Of a stretch of 64,000 nucleotides of DNA, positions 25,391 through 34,132 are shown piece after piece. The first letter of the stretch is position 1; the number at the start of each line of letters is the position of its first letter. Origin of the DNA: Streptomyces sp. NBC_01481. Lineage in GTDB: Bacteria; Actinomycetota; Actinomycetes; Streptomycetales; Streptomycetaceae. Position numbers and translations under genes: made by a program. Location of the stretch: contig NZ_JAPEPT010000001.1 in assembly GCF_026339995.1 (NCBI RefSeq), positions 1,252,501-1,316,500 of the forward strand, read 5' to 3'. The notes below the pieces were generated by a model. The model did no database searches and was not told the origin of the DNA. It saw only the letters and a list, made by a program, of their open reading frames with translations.

Positions 25391-26104
25391 ATGACTTCTC
25401 GTGACAGCGCAGGCGCCGCGCCGAAGGCCCCGGCCAAGGACCCCTGGGACCTTCCCGACGTATCCGGGCTGGTCGTCGGCGTGCTCGGCGGAACCGGCGA
25501 CCAGGGCCGCGGGCTCGCCTACCGGCTGGCCAGGGCGGGCCAGAAGGTGATCATCGGGTCCCGCGCCGTGGAGCGCGCCGAGACGGCGGCCGCCGAGCTC
25601 GGCCTCGGTATCGAGGGCGCCGACAACGCCGAGTGCGCCCGGCGCAGCGATGTGGTGATCGTGGCCGTGCCGTGGGACGGGCACGCCAAGACACTGGAGA
25701 CGCTGCAGAAGGAGCTCGTGGGCAAGCTCGTCGTCGACTGCGTCAACCCGCTCGGCTTCGACAAGAAGGGCGCGTACGCACTCAAGCCGGAGGAGGGCAG
25801 CGCCGCCGAGCAGGCCGCGGCCCTGCTGCCGGACTCGCGGGTGACCGCCGCCTTCCACCATCTGTCCGCCGTACTGCTGCAGGACGAGTCGATCGAGGAG
25901 ATCGACACCGATGTGATGGTGATGGGCGAGGTGCGCGCGGACACCGACCTCGTGCAGGCGCTGGCAGGCCGCATCCCGGGCATGCGCGGAGTCTTCGCGG
26001 GCCGGCTGCGAAACGCCCACCAGGTCGAGTCGCTGGTCGCCAATCTGATCTCGGTGAACCGCCGCTACAAGGCGCACGCCGGGCTGCGCGTCACCGACGT
26101 GTAG
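25391..26104 (+). CDS. npdG: NADPH-dependent F420 reductase
   Basis: A 237-residue Rossmann oxidoreductase moving hydride between NADP and coenzyme F420. Motifs are VGVLGGTGDQGRGLAYRLARAG (dinucleotide site near residues 28-50), IIGSR with the Ser/Arg that selects NADP phosphate, DVVIVAVPW, VVDCVNPL and the late LRNAHQVESLVANLISVNRRYKA. The N-terminal 25 residues are a polar extension. F420-linked redox is widespread in actinobacteria. Confidence 0.9.
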   Translation: MTSRDSAGAAPKAPAKDPWDLPDVSGLVVGVLGGTGDQGRGLAYRLARAGQKVIIGSRAVERAETAAAELGLGIEGADNAECARRSDVVIVAVPWDGHAKTLETLQKELVGKLVVDCVNPLGFDKKGAYALKPEEGSAAEQAAALLPDSRVTAAFHHLSAVLLQDESIEEIDTDVMVMGEVRADTDLVQALAGRIPGMRGVFAGRLRNAHQVESLVANLISVNRRYKAHAGLRVTDV

Positions 26105-26182
26105 GCGGTGACAGGGGCGGGCGGGGGGATGGGGGACACTGGACGGCGTATGCCATCAGTACCCGGACAGGAGCCCTACCCC

Positions 26183-26371
26183 ATGCCCCGCCTCGCTCTG
26201 TACTCCCTCGTCGTCTGCATCCTCGCCGTCGCGGCAGCGGTGGTCTCCTTCGCACAGGGCAGCTGGCTCGGGATCGTATGGGTGCTGCTGGCCGGGCTCG
26301 CGTCGAACATGACCTGGTACTACCTGCGCCGGGCGAAGGTGGAGCGCGCGGCTCGCGGGGCTACTGGCTGA
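26183..26371 (+). CDS. small membrane protein
   Basis: A 62-residue protein: PRLALYSLVVCILAVAAAVV forms one membrane helix and LGIVWVLLAGLASNMTWYYL a second, then a basic cytoplasmic end. ATG 26183 is preferred (AGGAG 9 bp upstream; the helix begins at once). It follows the F420 reductase in the same direction and overlaps the convergent protease gene by 11 bp. Function is unknown. Confidence 0.65.
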   Translation: MPRLALYSLVVCILAVAAAVVSFAQGSWLGIVWVLLAGLASNMTWYYLRRAKVERAARGATG

Positions 26372-27164
26372 CGATCGCCTCGCACCTCGCGTCCGTCTGC
26401 CAGAAGCGGTAGAACTCCTGACCGCAGTACGTCTCCACCTCGCTGATGCCGAGCCCCCGCAGGATCGTGTCGATCGCTTCGAAGAACGCCAGGTTCACCT
26501 CGGGGATGAACAGCACGCCGAAGACCGCGAGCAGCCCGAAGGGCGCGAACGGCTCGACCTGGCGGCGGATCTTGTACGAGAGCCACGGCTCGATCACGCC
26601 GTAGCCGTCGAGCCCGGGCACCGGCAGGAAGTTCAAGATCGCGGCCGTGATCTGGAGCAGCCCCAGGAACGCGAGCGCGAAGCGGAAGACCATCGGCACC
26701 CCGTCCAGCGCGTGCAGCCAGAACGGTGCGGTGCACACGAGCGCGAACAGCACATTCGTCAGCGGCCCTGCCGCGGAGATCAGACTGTGCTTCCAGCGGC
26801 CCCGGATACGGCCCCGCTCGATGAAGACCGCGCCACCCGGCAGACCGATGCCGCCCATGATCACGAACAGCACCGGCAGCACGATGCTCAGCAGCGCGTG
26901 CGTGTATTTGAGCGGATTGAGCGTCAAGTACCCCTTGGTACCGATGGAGATGTCACCGCTGTGCAGCGCCGTGCGGGCGTGCGCGTACTCGTGCAGACAC
27001 AGCGAGACGATCCATGCCGACGTGACGAACAGGAACACGGCCACGCCGGGGCTCGCCGCGAAGTCCGTCCACACCGCCCACCCGGTGACCGCCATCACGG
27101 CGACGATCCCGAGGAACACCGGACTGATGCGCCGGTCGCTGTGGCGGGAGGTGGCGGTGGTCAT
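26361..27164 (-). CDS. site-2 protease family (M50) membrane metallopeptidase
   Basis: A 267-residue polytopic intramembrane zinc protease of the S2P/M50 family. The HExxH is present as LCLHEYAHARTAL in an early helix, and the third-ligand helix carries NFLPVPGLDGYGVI. An unusual long cytoplasmic-side C terminus includes several Cys/Trp (YCGQEFYRFWQTDARCEA). Members cleave membrane-spanning anti-sigma factors or other transmembrane segments; the partner is not evident. It starts at the ATG after which helix 1 begins. Confidence 0.85.
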   Translation of the reverse strand: MTTATSRHSDRRISPVFLGIVAVMAVTGWAVWTDFAASPGVAVFLFVTSAWIVSLCLHEYAHARTALHSGDISIGTKGYLTLNPLKYTHALLSIVLPVLFVIMGGIGLPGGAVFIERGRIRGRWKHSLISAAGPLTNVLFALVCTAPFWLHALDGVPMVFRFALAFLGLLQITAAILNFLPVPGLDGYGVIEPWLSYKIRRQVEPFAPFGLLAVFGVLFIPEVNLAFFEAIDTILRGLGISEVETYCGQEFYRFWQTDARCEAIVSQ

Positions 27165-27184
27165 GGGTGCGGCTCCTGAAGGCT

Positions 27185-27219
27185 GGGGGTCCCCCCACGC
27201 CCGCCAGGGCTCGGGGGAG
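27185..27219. repeat. short G5-run hairpin repeat
   Basis: GGGGGTCCCCCC...AGGGCTCGGGGGA element in the promoter region between the site-2 protease and the SARP-type regulator, a family copy like those at 35803 and 46267. Confidence 0.65.
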
Positions 27220-27324
27220 GGACGTGCGGGATCGACCGTACCGGTGACGTGGTGAGAACGTCCCGGGGGTGCGCGGGGGTTCCTGCTGCGCGGGCCGGGT
27301 TCGGCACCGGGTGACAATGGTCGG

Positions 27325-30300
27325 GTGCACTATCGGGTACTCGGCACCACTCAGGCACTTCACGACGACGGCACCCCCGTCGCCCTCGGCGGTGCGCGAC
27401 TACGCGCGCTGCTGACCGTGCTGGCCCTGCGGGCCGGGCGTACGGTCCCGGTCGGCGTACTGGTCGACGAAGTATGGGACGGCGATCCGCCCGCGGACGC
27501 GGTGGGCGCCGTCCAGGCGCTCGTCGGGCGGCTGCGGCGCGCGCTGGGGCACGCGGCGGTCGCCTCGGCGGACAGCGGCGGATACCGGCTGTGCGCAACG
27601 GGCGACGACGTGGACCTTCACCGGTTCGACAGGATCGCGGGGGAGGGCGTGCGGGCGCTGGACGAGGGCGACGCGGTCAAGGCGGCGGCGCTGCTCGACG
27701 ACGCGCTGGCGCTGTGGCAGGGGCCGGTGCTGGACGACCTTCCGGACCGCACGTCCGAGGCGGCACGCTGGGAGGCCCGCCGCCTGGACGCCCGCAGGGC
27801 CCGGCTCGCGGCGGCGCTCGCGCTCGGCCGCGCGGAGGAGGCGCTGCCGGAGCTCGCCGCGCTGTGCGAGGCGCACCCGCTGGACGAACGCCTCCAGGTG
27901 CTGCGTCTGCGGGCGCTGCGGGACGCGGGGCGGGCGGCACAGGCGCTGGCGGCGTACGAGGAGGTACGGCGGCTGCTGGCGGACAGCCTGGGGGCGGACC
28001 CGGGTCATGAACTGCGGGCGCTGCACGGGGAGTTGCTTTCCAATGCAGCCCCGCCCGCGACGGCCCGCGCCGCGGGCATGCCGCCGGTGCCCGCGCAGCG
28101 GCCGTACACCCCCGGCAATCTGCGCGCCCGCCTCACCTCCTTCGTCGGGCGCGACGCCGACATCGAGGCCATCCACGGCGACCTGGCCGCCGCCCGGCTC
28201 GTCACGCTGCTCGGGCCCGGCGGCGCCGGGAAGACCCGGTTGTCGCAGGAGGCCGCCGAGCGGGTCGGCGCGACCGGAGAGAGTCCGTGGCCCGACGGGG
28301 TCTGGCTCGCCGAACTCGCGCCCGTGGACGACCCGGAGACCGTCCCGGAGGCTGTCCTCAGCGCGCTCGGAGCGCGCGAGACCGTGCTGCGCGGCGCCGG
28401 TGCCGAGGAGTTGAGGGCCGCGGAGGGGCACAGCGACGACGCCGTCCTGCGGCTGACCGAGCACTGCGAGCGCCGCCGTATGCTCCTGCTCCTCGACAAC
28501 TGCGAGCATGTCGTCGGCGCCGCCGCCGCCCTCGCCGAGCGGCTGCTCGAAAGCTGCCCGGGCGTCACGGTGCTGGCGACCAGCCGTGAACCGCTCGGCG
28601 TGCCGGGGGAGTTGGTGCGCCCGGTGGACCCGCTGCCGGACCCCATGGCGCTGCGCCTGCTCGCCGAGCGCGGCGCCGCGGCCAGGCCCGGCTTCCGTAC
28701 CGAGGACGACCCGGAGGCCGCCGCCGAGATCTGTCACCGGCTCGACGGGCTGCCGCTCGCCATCGAACTCGCCGCCGCCCGCCTGCGGATGCTCACCCCG
28801 CGCCAGATCGCCGACCGGCTGGACGACCGTTTCCGCCTGCTGACCAGCGGCAGCCGCACCGTACTGCCGCGCCAGCAGACCCTGCGGGCCGTCGTCGACT
28901 GGTCCTGGGACCTCCTCGACGACGCCGAACGCGCCGTACTGCCGCGGCTGTCGGTCTTCGCGGGCGGCTGCGACCTCGCCGCCGCGGAGGCGGTCTGCGC
29001 GGAACCGGACGCCGACCTCGATGTCGCCGACGTCCTTGGATCCCTCATCGACAAGTCGCTCGTCGTCGCCGCACCCACCCCCGACGGCCAGATGCGCTAC
29101 CGCCTGCTCGAAACCGTCGGAGAGTACGCCGCCGAACGCCTCGACCAGGCCGCCGAACGCACCGCCGTGGAGCGGCGGCACCTGGTCCACTACCGGGAGC
29201 TGGCACGCGTCACCGACCCGCTGCTGCGCGGCCACGGCCAGCGCGCCGCCCTGGACCTGCTGCAGCTCGAGTACGAGAATCTGCGCACCGCGCTGCGCCA
29301 CGCCGTCGCCGCCCGCGACGAGCACGAGGCGCTCTGCCTCGTCGTCTACCTGTCCTGGTACTGGCAGATGCGGGATCTGCGCACCGAGGCCCGGCACTGG
29401 GCCACGGCCGCCGGCGAGCTCGGCCCCGACCCCTTCGCGCCGCCCGTCGAGCCCGCCCCGCCGATCACCGAACGGTTCACGGACGCGCCGCCGCCGATGT
29501 CGCCCGAGCTGCTCCAGGAGGCCCGGCGCGGCGCCGCGCTGATCCGGATGGTGTTCATGGACTACGACGTCGACGAGTGGACGACGCCGGAGAAGATGGA
29601 GCGGCTGCGCAGGATCACCGAGGCTTATCGGCCGGGGCTGCCGCAGACCTGCCGCCCCCCGGCTTCGCTCTGGTTCTTCGCCGTCGTGATGACCGGAGAG
29701 GTCGCGCAGCTCAAGATCCTGCTCGACAAGACCACCGAGGCCTGCCGCGCGTTCGCATACGAGTGGGAGCTCGCCGTTTCGCTCCAGGCGCGGGCCAATG
29801 TGCTCGCCAACCGCAGCGAGTGGGCCGGTGACGCGGCCCGGGACGCGGAGGAGGCCCTGGAGATCTTCACCCGGATCGGCGATGCCTTCGGTGCGGCAGA
29901 GGCCCTGTCCGCGCGCGGCGAGGCGCGCGAGAACCGCGGCGAATACCCGCTCGCCGCCGAGGACTTCACGTCCGCCATCGAATACGCGGAGCAGGTCGGT
30001 GCCCAGGCCCAGACGGCGGTGCTGCGCTCCCGTCTCGGCGGCATCCTGCTGGAGATGGGGGAGAGCGAGCGGGGTGAGGCCCTGATCCGTGACGTGCTGG
30101 CCGATGGCAGGGGAGCGGGCCGGGACTCGACGGTCTTCGCCCGGCTGTACCTCGCGCTGTGGCTGGGGCGCACCGGCCGCGTCCCCGAGGCGCGTGCCGA
30201 GGTCGACGTGCTGCTGACGCAGTTCCAGTCCGCGACCATGGCGATCTTCGAAGGCATGATCACCGGCTTCCTCGCCCGGCTCGACCTCGTCGACGGCGAC

Positions 30301-30633
30301 TACGAGCTGTCCCTGAGCAGGGCACGCCACGCGCTGGAGAAGGCGCGGGACCCGCTGACCCTGATGGTCGCTCCGCAGATGCCCTCGCTGCACCTGGTGA
30401 CGGCTGCCGGGGCGCTGGCCCTGGGGCACCCGGAACGAGCCCCGGACGCGGGGCGGATACTCGGGGCGTCCGACGCCCTGCTGCCGCCGGGCCACTTCTC
30501 GCCCCGCTACGAGCGCGAGGGCCGTGCCGATTCCGAGGCGGCGGTCCGCGCCGCGCTGGGGGACGCGGCGTACGAGAGCGCCTACGCCGAAGGCGGCGGC
30601 CTCACCCTGGAGGAGGCCGCCGCCCTGGTGTGA
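27325..30633 (+). CDS. AfsR/SARP-type regulator with NB-ARC and TPR domains
   Basis: A 1102-residue cytosolic transcription factor. Domains in order: OmpR-type winged-helix DNA binding (about 1-90; LRALLTVLALRAGRTVPVGV), bacterial transcriptional activation domain (about 95-240; LDLHRFDRIAGEG-like start, then ALCEAHPLDERLQVL), NB-ARC ATPase (Walker A GPGGAGKTRLS near residue 296, Walker B MLLLLDNCEHVV near 390, GLPLAIELAAARLR near 475), then about 500 residues of TPR-like helices. It resembles AfsR-class pleiotropic regulators of secondary metabolism. No biosynthetic cluster adjoins it; the convergent DrrAB-like exporter is the nearest possible target. Confidence 0.92.
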   Translation: MHYRVLGTTQALHDDGTPVALGGARLRALLTVLALRAGRTVPVGVLVDEVWDGDPPADAVGAVQALVGRLRRALGHAAVASADSGGYRLCATGDDVDLHRFDRIAGEGVRALDEGDAVKAAALLDDALALWQGPVLDDLPDRTSEAARWEARRLDARRARLAAALALGRAEEALPELAALCEAHPLDERLQVLRLRALRDAGRAAQALAAYEEVRRLLADSLGADPGHELRALHGELLSNAAPPATARAAGMPPVPAQRPYTPGNLRARLTSFVGRDADIEAIHGDLAAARLVTLLGPGGAGKTRLSQEAAERVGATGESPWPDGVWLAELAPVDDPETVPEAVLSALGARETVLRGAGAEELRAAEGHSDDAVLRLTEHCERRRMLLLLDNCEHVVGAAAALAERLLESCPGVTVLATSREPLGVPGELVRPVDPLPDPMALRLLAERGAAARPGFRTEDDPEAAAEICHRLDGLPLAIELAAARLRMLTPRQIADRLDDRFRLLTSGSRTVLPRQQTLRAVVDWSWDLLDDAERAVLPRLSVFAGGCDLAAAEAVCAEPDADLDVADVLGSLIDKSLVVAAPTPDGQMRYRLLETVGEYAAERLDQAAERTAVERRHLVHYRELARVTDPLLRGHGQRAALDLLQLEYENLRTALRHAVAARDEHEALCLVVYLSWYWQMRDLRTEARHWATAAGELGPDPFAPPVEPAPPITERFTDAPPPMSPELLQEARRGAALIRMVFMDYDVDEWTTPEKMERLRRITEAYRPGLPQTCRPPASLWFFAVVMTGEVAQLKILLDKTTEACRAFAYEWELAVSLQARANVLANRSEWAGDAARDAEEALEIFTRIGDAFGAAEALSARGEARENRGEYPLAAEDFTSAIEYAEQVGAQAQTAVLRSRLGGILLEMGESERGEALIRDVLADGRGAGRDSTVFARLYLALWLGRTGRVPEARAEVDVLLTQFQSATMAIFEGMITGFLARLDLVDGDYELSLSRARHALEKARDPLTLMVAPQMPSLHLVTAAGALALGHPERAPDAGRILGASDALLPPGHFSPRYEREGRADSEAAVRAALGDAAYESAYAEGGGLTLEEAAALV

Positions 30634-30646
30634 CCCCACGTCAGGG

Positions 30647-31501
30647 TCAGGTCTTCTTGCGGAACTTGGCGACCGCGAGCGGCGCAGTGACCAGAGTGAT
30701 CGCCGCCGACCAGCCGAGCGTCATCCACACGGAGTGGGCGACCGGGCCGCCGTTGATCAGGTTCCGGGCCGCGTCCGCCAGATTGGACAGCGGGTTGTAG
30801 TCGGTGAAGGTCTGCAGCCAGCCGGGCATCGTGGTCGGCGGGGCGAAGATCGACGAGCCGAACTGCAGAGGCATCAGCACCATCATGGCCACTCCCTGGA
30901 CGGCCTGGGCCGTCTTCATGGTGAGACCGAGCAGAATGAAGATCCACATCAGCGAGGCGCCGAAGACCATGGAGAGGCTGACCGCGGCGAGGAGTTCGAG
31001 CACCGAGGTGTGGATCTGCAGGCCGAGCAGGAAACCCATGGAGAGCAGGATGGTCGTGGCGATCAGCATCCTGCCGACCTCGACCACGATCTTCGCGATG
31101 AGGACCGAGGAGCGGGCGATCGGCATGGACCGGAAGCGGTCCATCACGCCCTTCTTGAAGTCGTCGTTGACGCCGGTGCCGACAGCCATGGCGATGTTCA
31201 TGCCCATCATCGCCATCATGCCGGGGACCACGTAGTTGACGTACTCCTGCTGGTTGCCCTTGCCGGAGATCGCGCCGCCGAAGACGTAGACGAACAACAG
31301 GATGAAGATGACCGGCATCAGCACGGCGTCGAACATCGACTCCGGGTCCTGCTTGATCTGGAGGGCGTTGCGGCGCACCAGCGCGCCGATGTGCCGCACA
31401 TTGCCCCGCAGGCCGATCCGGCCCTCGCCCGCCGACGCGTTCTTGACCGGGGCGGGCGCGGGAGCGGGCGACTGAGCGGTGGTGGCAGTAGCCGTACTCA
31501 T
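30647..31501 (-). CDS. ABC-2 exporter permease (DrrB-like)
   Basis: A 284-residue ABC-2 permease with six helices after a Pro/Ala-rich cytoplasmic tail. Family pattern: RRNALQIKQDPESMFDAVLMPVIFILLFVYVFGG at helix 1, the YVVPGMMAMM segment, DRFRSMPIARSS loop and the FDYNPLSNLADAARNL-like TDYNPLSNLADAARNL before the last helix. It pairs with the upstream ATPase, whose stop its start overlaps (ATGA), to export a drug or metabolite. The stop lies 13 bp from the convergent SARP regulator's stop. Confidence 0.9.
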   Translation of the reverse strand: MSTATATTAQSPAPAPAPVKNASAGEGRIGLRGNVRHIGALVRRNALQIKQDPESMFDAVLMPVIFILLFVYVFGGAISGKGNQQEYVNYVVPGMMAMMGMNIAMAVGTGVNDDFKKGVMDRFRSMPIARSSVLIAKIVVEVGRMLIATTILLSMGFLLGLQIHTSVLELLAAVSLSMVFGASLMWIFILLGLTMKTAQAVQGVAMMVLMPLQFGSSIFAPPTTMPGWLQTFTDYNPLSNLADAARNLINGGPVAHSVWMTLGWSAAITLVTAPLAVAKFRKKT

Positions 31502-32490
31502 GCGGCGACCTCCTCGGGAATCGTGTCGGACACGGGCGTCTTCTCGCCCGTGATGGCCAGGAACACCTCGTCCAGGCTGGGCAGATGGGTTCCGATGTGT
31601 GCGATGCCGAAACCGTGCGTGCCCAACAGGCCCACGACCGCAGTCAGTTGTGCATCGCTCAGGATCGGTACGTACAGCAGACCCTCGTCGGGGACGACTG
31701 TCGCACCGGCGATCCCGTCGAGACCGGACTCGCCGAGCGCGCGGGCCATGGCGGACAGCTGCGCCGGATCGCTGGGCCGGATCTGCAGGGTGCGGCCGCC
31801 GACCTTCGCCTTGAGCTCGTCGACGCGGCCGTTGGCGATGACCCGCCCGCGGTCGATGACCGTGAGCTCGCTCGCCAGCTGCTCGGCCTCTTCCATGTAC
31901 TGGGTGGTGAGCAGGACGGTCGCCCCCTCCGCGACCATCCGCTGCACCTCGTCCCAGACCTCGTTGCGAGTCCTCGGGTCGAGGCCGGTCGTCGGCTCGT
32001 CGAGATAGAGCACGGACGGGCTGCCGATCATCGAGGCGGCCAGGTCGAGCCGCCGCCGCATACCGCCGGAGTACTGCATCGCCGGCCGCTTCGCCGCGTC
32101 GGTGAGCGAGAACCGCTCCAGCATCTCGTCGGCGCGGCGGCGGGCGTCCTTGCGGGGGAGATCGAGCAGCCGCCCGATCATGTAGAGGTTCTCCCAGCCG
32201 GAGAGCTTCTCGTCGACCGAGGCGTACTGGCCGGTGAGTCCGATGGTGCGGCGCAGCTGCCGCGGCTGCTTCACCACGTCGTAGCCCGCGACGACGGCAT
32301 GGCCGGCGTCCGGAGTGATGAGGGTGGACAGGCAGCGGACGAGAGTGGTCTTGCCGGCGCCGTTGGGACCGAGGACACCGAGGACGGTGCCCTCGCGGAC
32401 ATCGAGGTCCACCCCGTCCAGCGCCTTGGTGTCGCCGTAATGCTTGACGAGGCCTCGTACCTCGACGGCGTTCTTGTCGATTCGCGTCAT
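31498..32490 (-). CDS. DrrA-like drug-export ABC ATPase
   Basis: A 330-residue ABC ATPase of the daunorubicin-resistance (DrrA) type. Walker A GPNGAGKTT, signature YSGGMRRRLDLAASM, Walker B VLYLDEPTTGLD and switch H-loop (LTTQYMEEAEQL with Gln-Tyr as in DrrA) are intact. A C-terminal domain of about 90 residues after position 230 is typical of the DrrA group. ATG 32490 is preferred over an upstream TTG because the family starts here and GGAC lies just before it. Confidence 0.9.
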   Translation of the reverse strand: MTRIDKNAVEVRGLVKHYGDTKALDGVDLDVREGTVLGVLGPNGAGKTTLVRCLSTLITPDAGHAVVAGYDVVKQPRQLRRTIGLTGQYASVDEKLSGWENLYMIGRLLDLPRKDARRRADEMLERFSLTDAAKRPAMQYSGGMRRRLDLAASMIGSPSVLYLDEPTTGLDPRTRNEVWDEVQRMVAEGATVLLTTQYMEEAEQLASELTVIDRGRVIANGRVDELKAKVGGRTLQIRPSDPAQLSAMARALGESGLDGIAGATVVPDEGLLYVPILSDAQLTAVVGLLGTHGFGIAHIGTHLPSLDEVFLAITGEKTPVSDTIPEEVAA

Positions 32491-32579
32491 GCCGTCCACG
32501 ATGACGGGCGCCACCGACAAGCCGCCGACAGGCTGCCGACAAGCGGGCGACGTCCCGCCGACAGCCAGGGCCTAGCAGG

Positions 32580-32954
32580 TCAGGAGCCCGCCGGCTTGGC
32601 GTAGTCGACGAAACCGGCCCAGTCGAGCAGGACGACGCGCTCGTCGCCGACCACCCAGGCGTCGTGGCCGGGCCGGACGTCGAAGAGGTCGCCGGGGCCT
32701 ATCTCGTCGGTCTCGCCGTCGTTCATGACGACCTTCATCCGGCCGCTGAGGACATAGCCCACATGGTGCGACTGGCAGCTGTCGGTGCCGACGATGGGCT
32801 TGATGTGCTTGGACCACTGCCAGCCCGGCTCGTACACGGCCCGGCCGACCGGCGGACCGCCTTCAGTGGTGACGAGGTCGAGCTTCCCGGTTCCCTCCGC
32901 GAAGGGACGGGTCTCTTCCGGGGAGTCGAAGGTCTTGCGCACGATTCCGGCCAT
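32580..32954 (-). CDS. cupin-domain protein
   Basis: A 124-residue single cupin barrel. The metal-motif region reads WSKHIKPIVGTDSCQSHHVGYVLSGRMKV, giving His ligands near residues 50 and 63-64, and the second motif PGDLFDVRPGHDAWVVGDE supplies His near 97. Such proteins are small-molecule-binding or dioxygenase-like; here it may also be a ligand sensor. GGGAGG lies 7 bp before the ATG. It sits between the DrrAB operon and panB without clear functional linkage. Confidence 0.8.
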   Translation of the reverse strand: MAGIVRKTFDSPEETRPFAEGTGKLDLVTTEGGPPVGRAVYEPGWQWSKHIKPIVGTDSCQSHHVGYVLSGRMKVVMNDGETDEIGPGDLFDVRPGHDAWVVGDERVVLLDWAGFVDYAKPAGS

Positions 32955-33113
32955 GACGACAGCCTCCCGGCGGGTGATGCAAGCAAGCCCCGAGTCCACG
33001 TTCAAGGCTACGCGCGGGGGCCCCTGGAGGCCTTCCGGGACTTCGGGCCCCACGGCGGACGACAGCCCGCCGATGGGGGATGTCGGCGGGCTGTCGGTGG
33101 TGCCGGAGATGGC

Positions 33114-33974
33114 TCAGTGGAAGGTGTGCTCCTCCTGCGGGAACGCTCCGCCGACCACATCGTCGGCGAAGGCCTTCGCGGCGTCGCCGAGCGTCTCGCG
33201 GAGGTTGGCGTACTGCTTGGTGAAGCGCGGCACCTTGCCGCCCGTCAAGCCCGCCATGTCGGTCCAGACGAGCACCTGGGCGTCCGTGTCGGCGCCCGCG
33301 CCGATGCCGATGGTCGGGATGTGCAGGCTGCGGGTGACCTCGGCGGCCAGCTCGGCCGGTACGAGTTCCAGGACGACCGCGAAGGCGCCGGCGTCCTGTG
33401 CCGCCTTGGCGTCACGCAGCAGCCGGTGCGCATCCTCGTTGCCGCGGCCCTGCACCCGGTAGCCCATGGTGTTGACGGACTGCGGGGTCAGGCCCAGATG
33501 CGACATGACCGGGATACCGGCCTGCACCAGAAGCTCCGTCTGGCCCAGCGAGCGCTCGCCGCCCTCCAGCTTGACCGCGCTGACGCCCGCGTCCTTGACC
33601 AGCCGGGTGGCGTTGCGCAGAGCCTGGACAGGGCCTTCCTGGTACGAGCCGAAGGGGAGGTCGCCGACGACCAGGGCACGCCTGGTGCCCCGTACGACCG
33701 CGGCGGAGAGCATGGTCATCTCGTCCATCGTGACCGGCACGGTGGTGTCGTAACCGAGGTGACAGTTGCCCATGGAGTCGCCGACGAGAATGACCGGGAT
33801 GCCGGCCTCGTCGAAGACCGACGCGGTCATCGCGTCGTAAGCGGTGAGCATCGGCCACTTCTCGCCGCGCTCCTTGGCGGTGGCGATGTCGTGGACCGTG
33901 ATGCGGCGAGTGCCCTTGCCGCCGTACAGCGCCTTGCTGCTGTCGGTGGGCTTCTGGGCAGCCTGAAGCGTCAT
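33114..33974 (-). CDS. panB: 3-methyl-2-oxobutanoate hydroxymethyltransferase
   Basis: A 286-residue ketopantoate hydroxymethyltransferase, first committed step of pantothenate/CoA synthesis (5,10-methylene-THF plus 2-oxoisovalerate). Signatures are [46 protein letters not shown] and IGIGAG with metal- and substrate-binding Asp, Glu and His residues. ATG 33974 has AAGGAG 9 bp upstream; it is followed by about 25 polar residues before the barrel. It is transcribed divergently from the EmrB-type exporter. Confidence 0.95.
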   Translation of the reverse strand: MTLQAAQKPTDSSKALYGGKGTRRITVHDIATAKERGEKWPMLTAYDAMTASVFDEAGIPVILVGDSMGNCHLGYDTTVPVTMDEMTMLSAAVVRGTRRALVVGDLPFGSYQEGPVQALRNATRLVKDAGVSAVKLEGGERSLGQTELLVQAGIPVMSHLGLTPQSVNTMGYRVQGRGNEDAHRLLRDAKAAQDAGAFAVVLELVPAELAAEVTRSLHIPTIGIGAGADTDAQVLVWTDMAGLTGGKVPRFTKQYANLRETLGDAAKAFADDVVGGAFPQEEHTFH

Positions 33975-34085
33975 GGCTAACGGCTCCTTCGTCATCTCGA
34001 GGCGCCCTGACGGCGTCCCCGGACCGCCTCCATGGTGGCACCTCGTGCCGCCCGCGCGGAAGGGGATCCGTCACGTTCTCCTGGT

Positions 34086-34114
34086 TTTCGATACGAGACG
34101 GTGTCGTATCGAAA
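34086..34114. promoter_or_regulatory. 29-bp palindromic operator before the EmrB-type exporter
   Basis: Perfect arms TTTCGATACGA and TCGTATCGAAA surround GACGGTG and end 18 bp before the exporter ATG. The form (cGATACgaga..tcGTATCg) is typical of TetR-family operators. The TetR gene at 36042 is the obvious candidate regulator. Confidence 0.75.
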
Positions 34115-34132
34115 TTGAGTTACGCTGCCCCC

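Noticed and set aside
27400..30639. A minus-strand open frame of over 1000 codons
   Set aside because: It is the exact antisense of the SARP regulator, rich in Arg/Gly/Val/Gln without family motifs. It is a by-product of GC-rich third positions.
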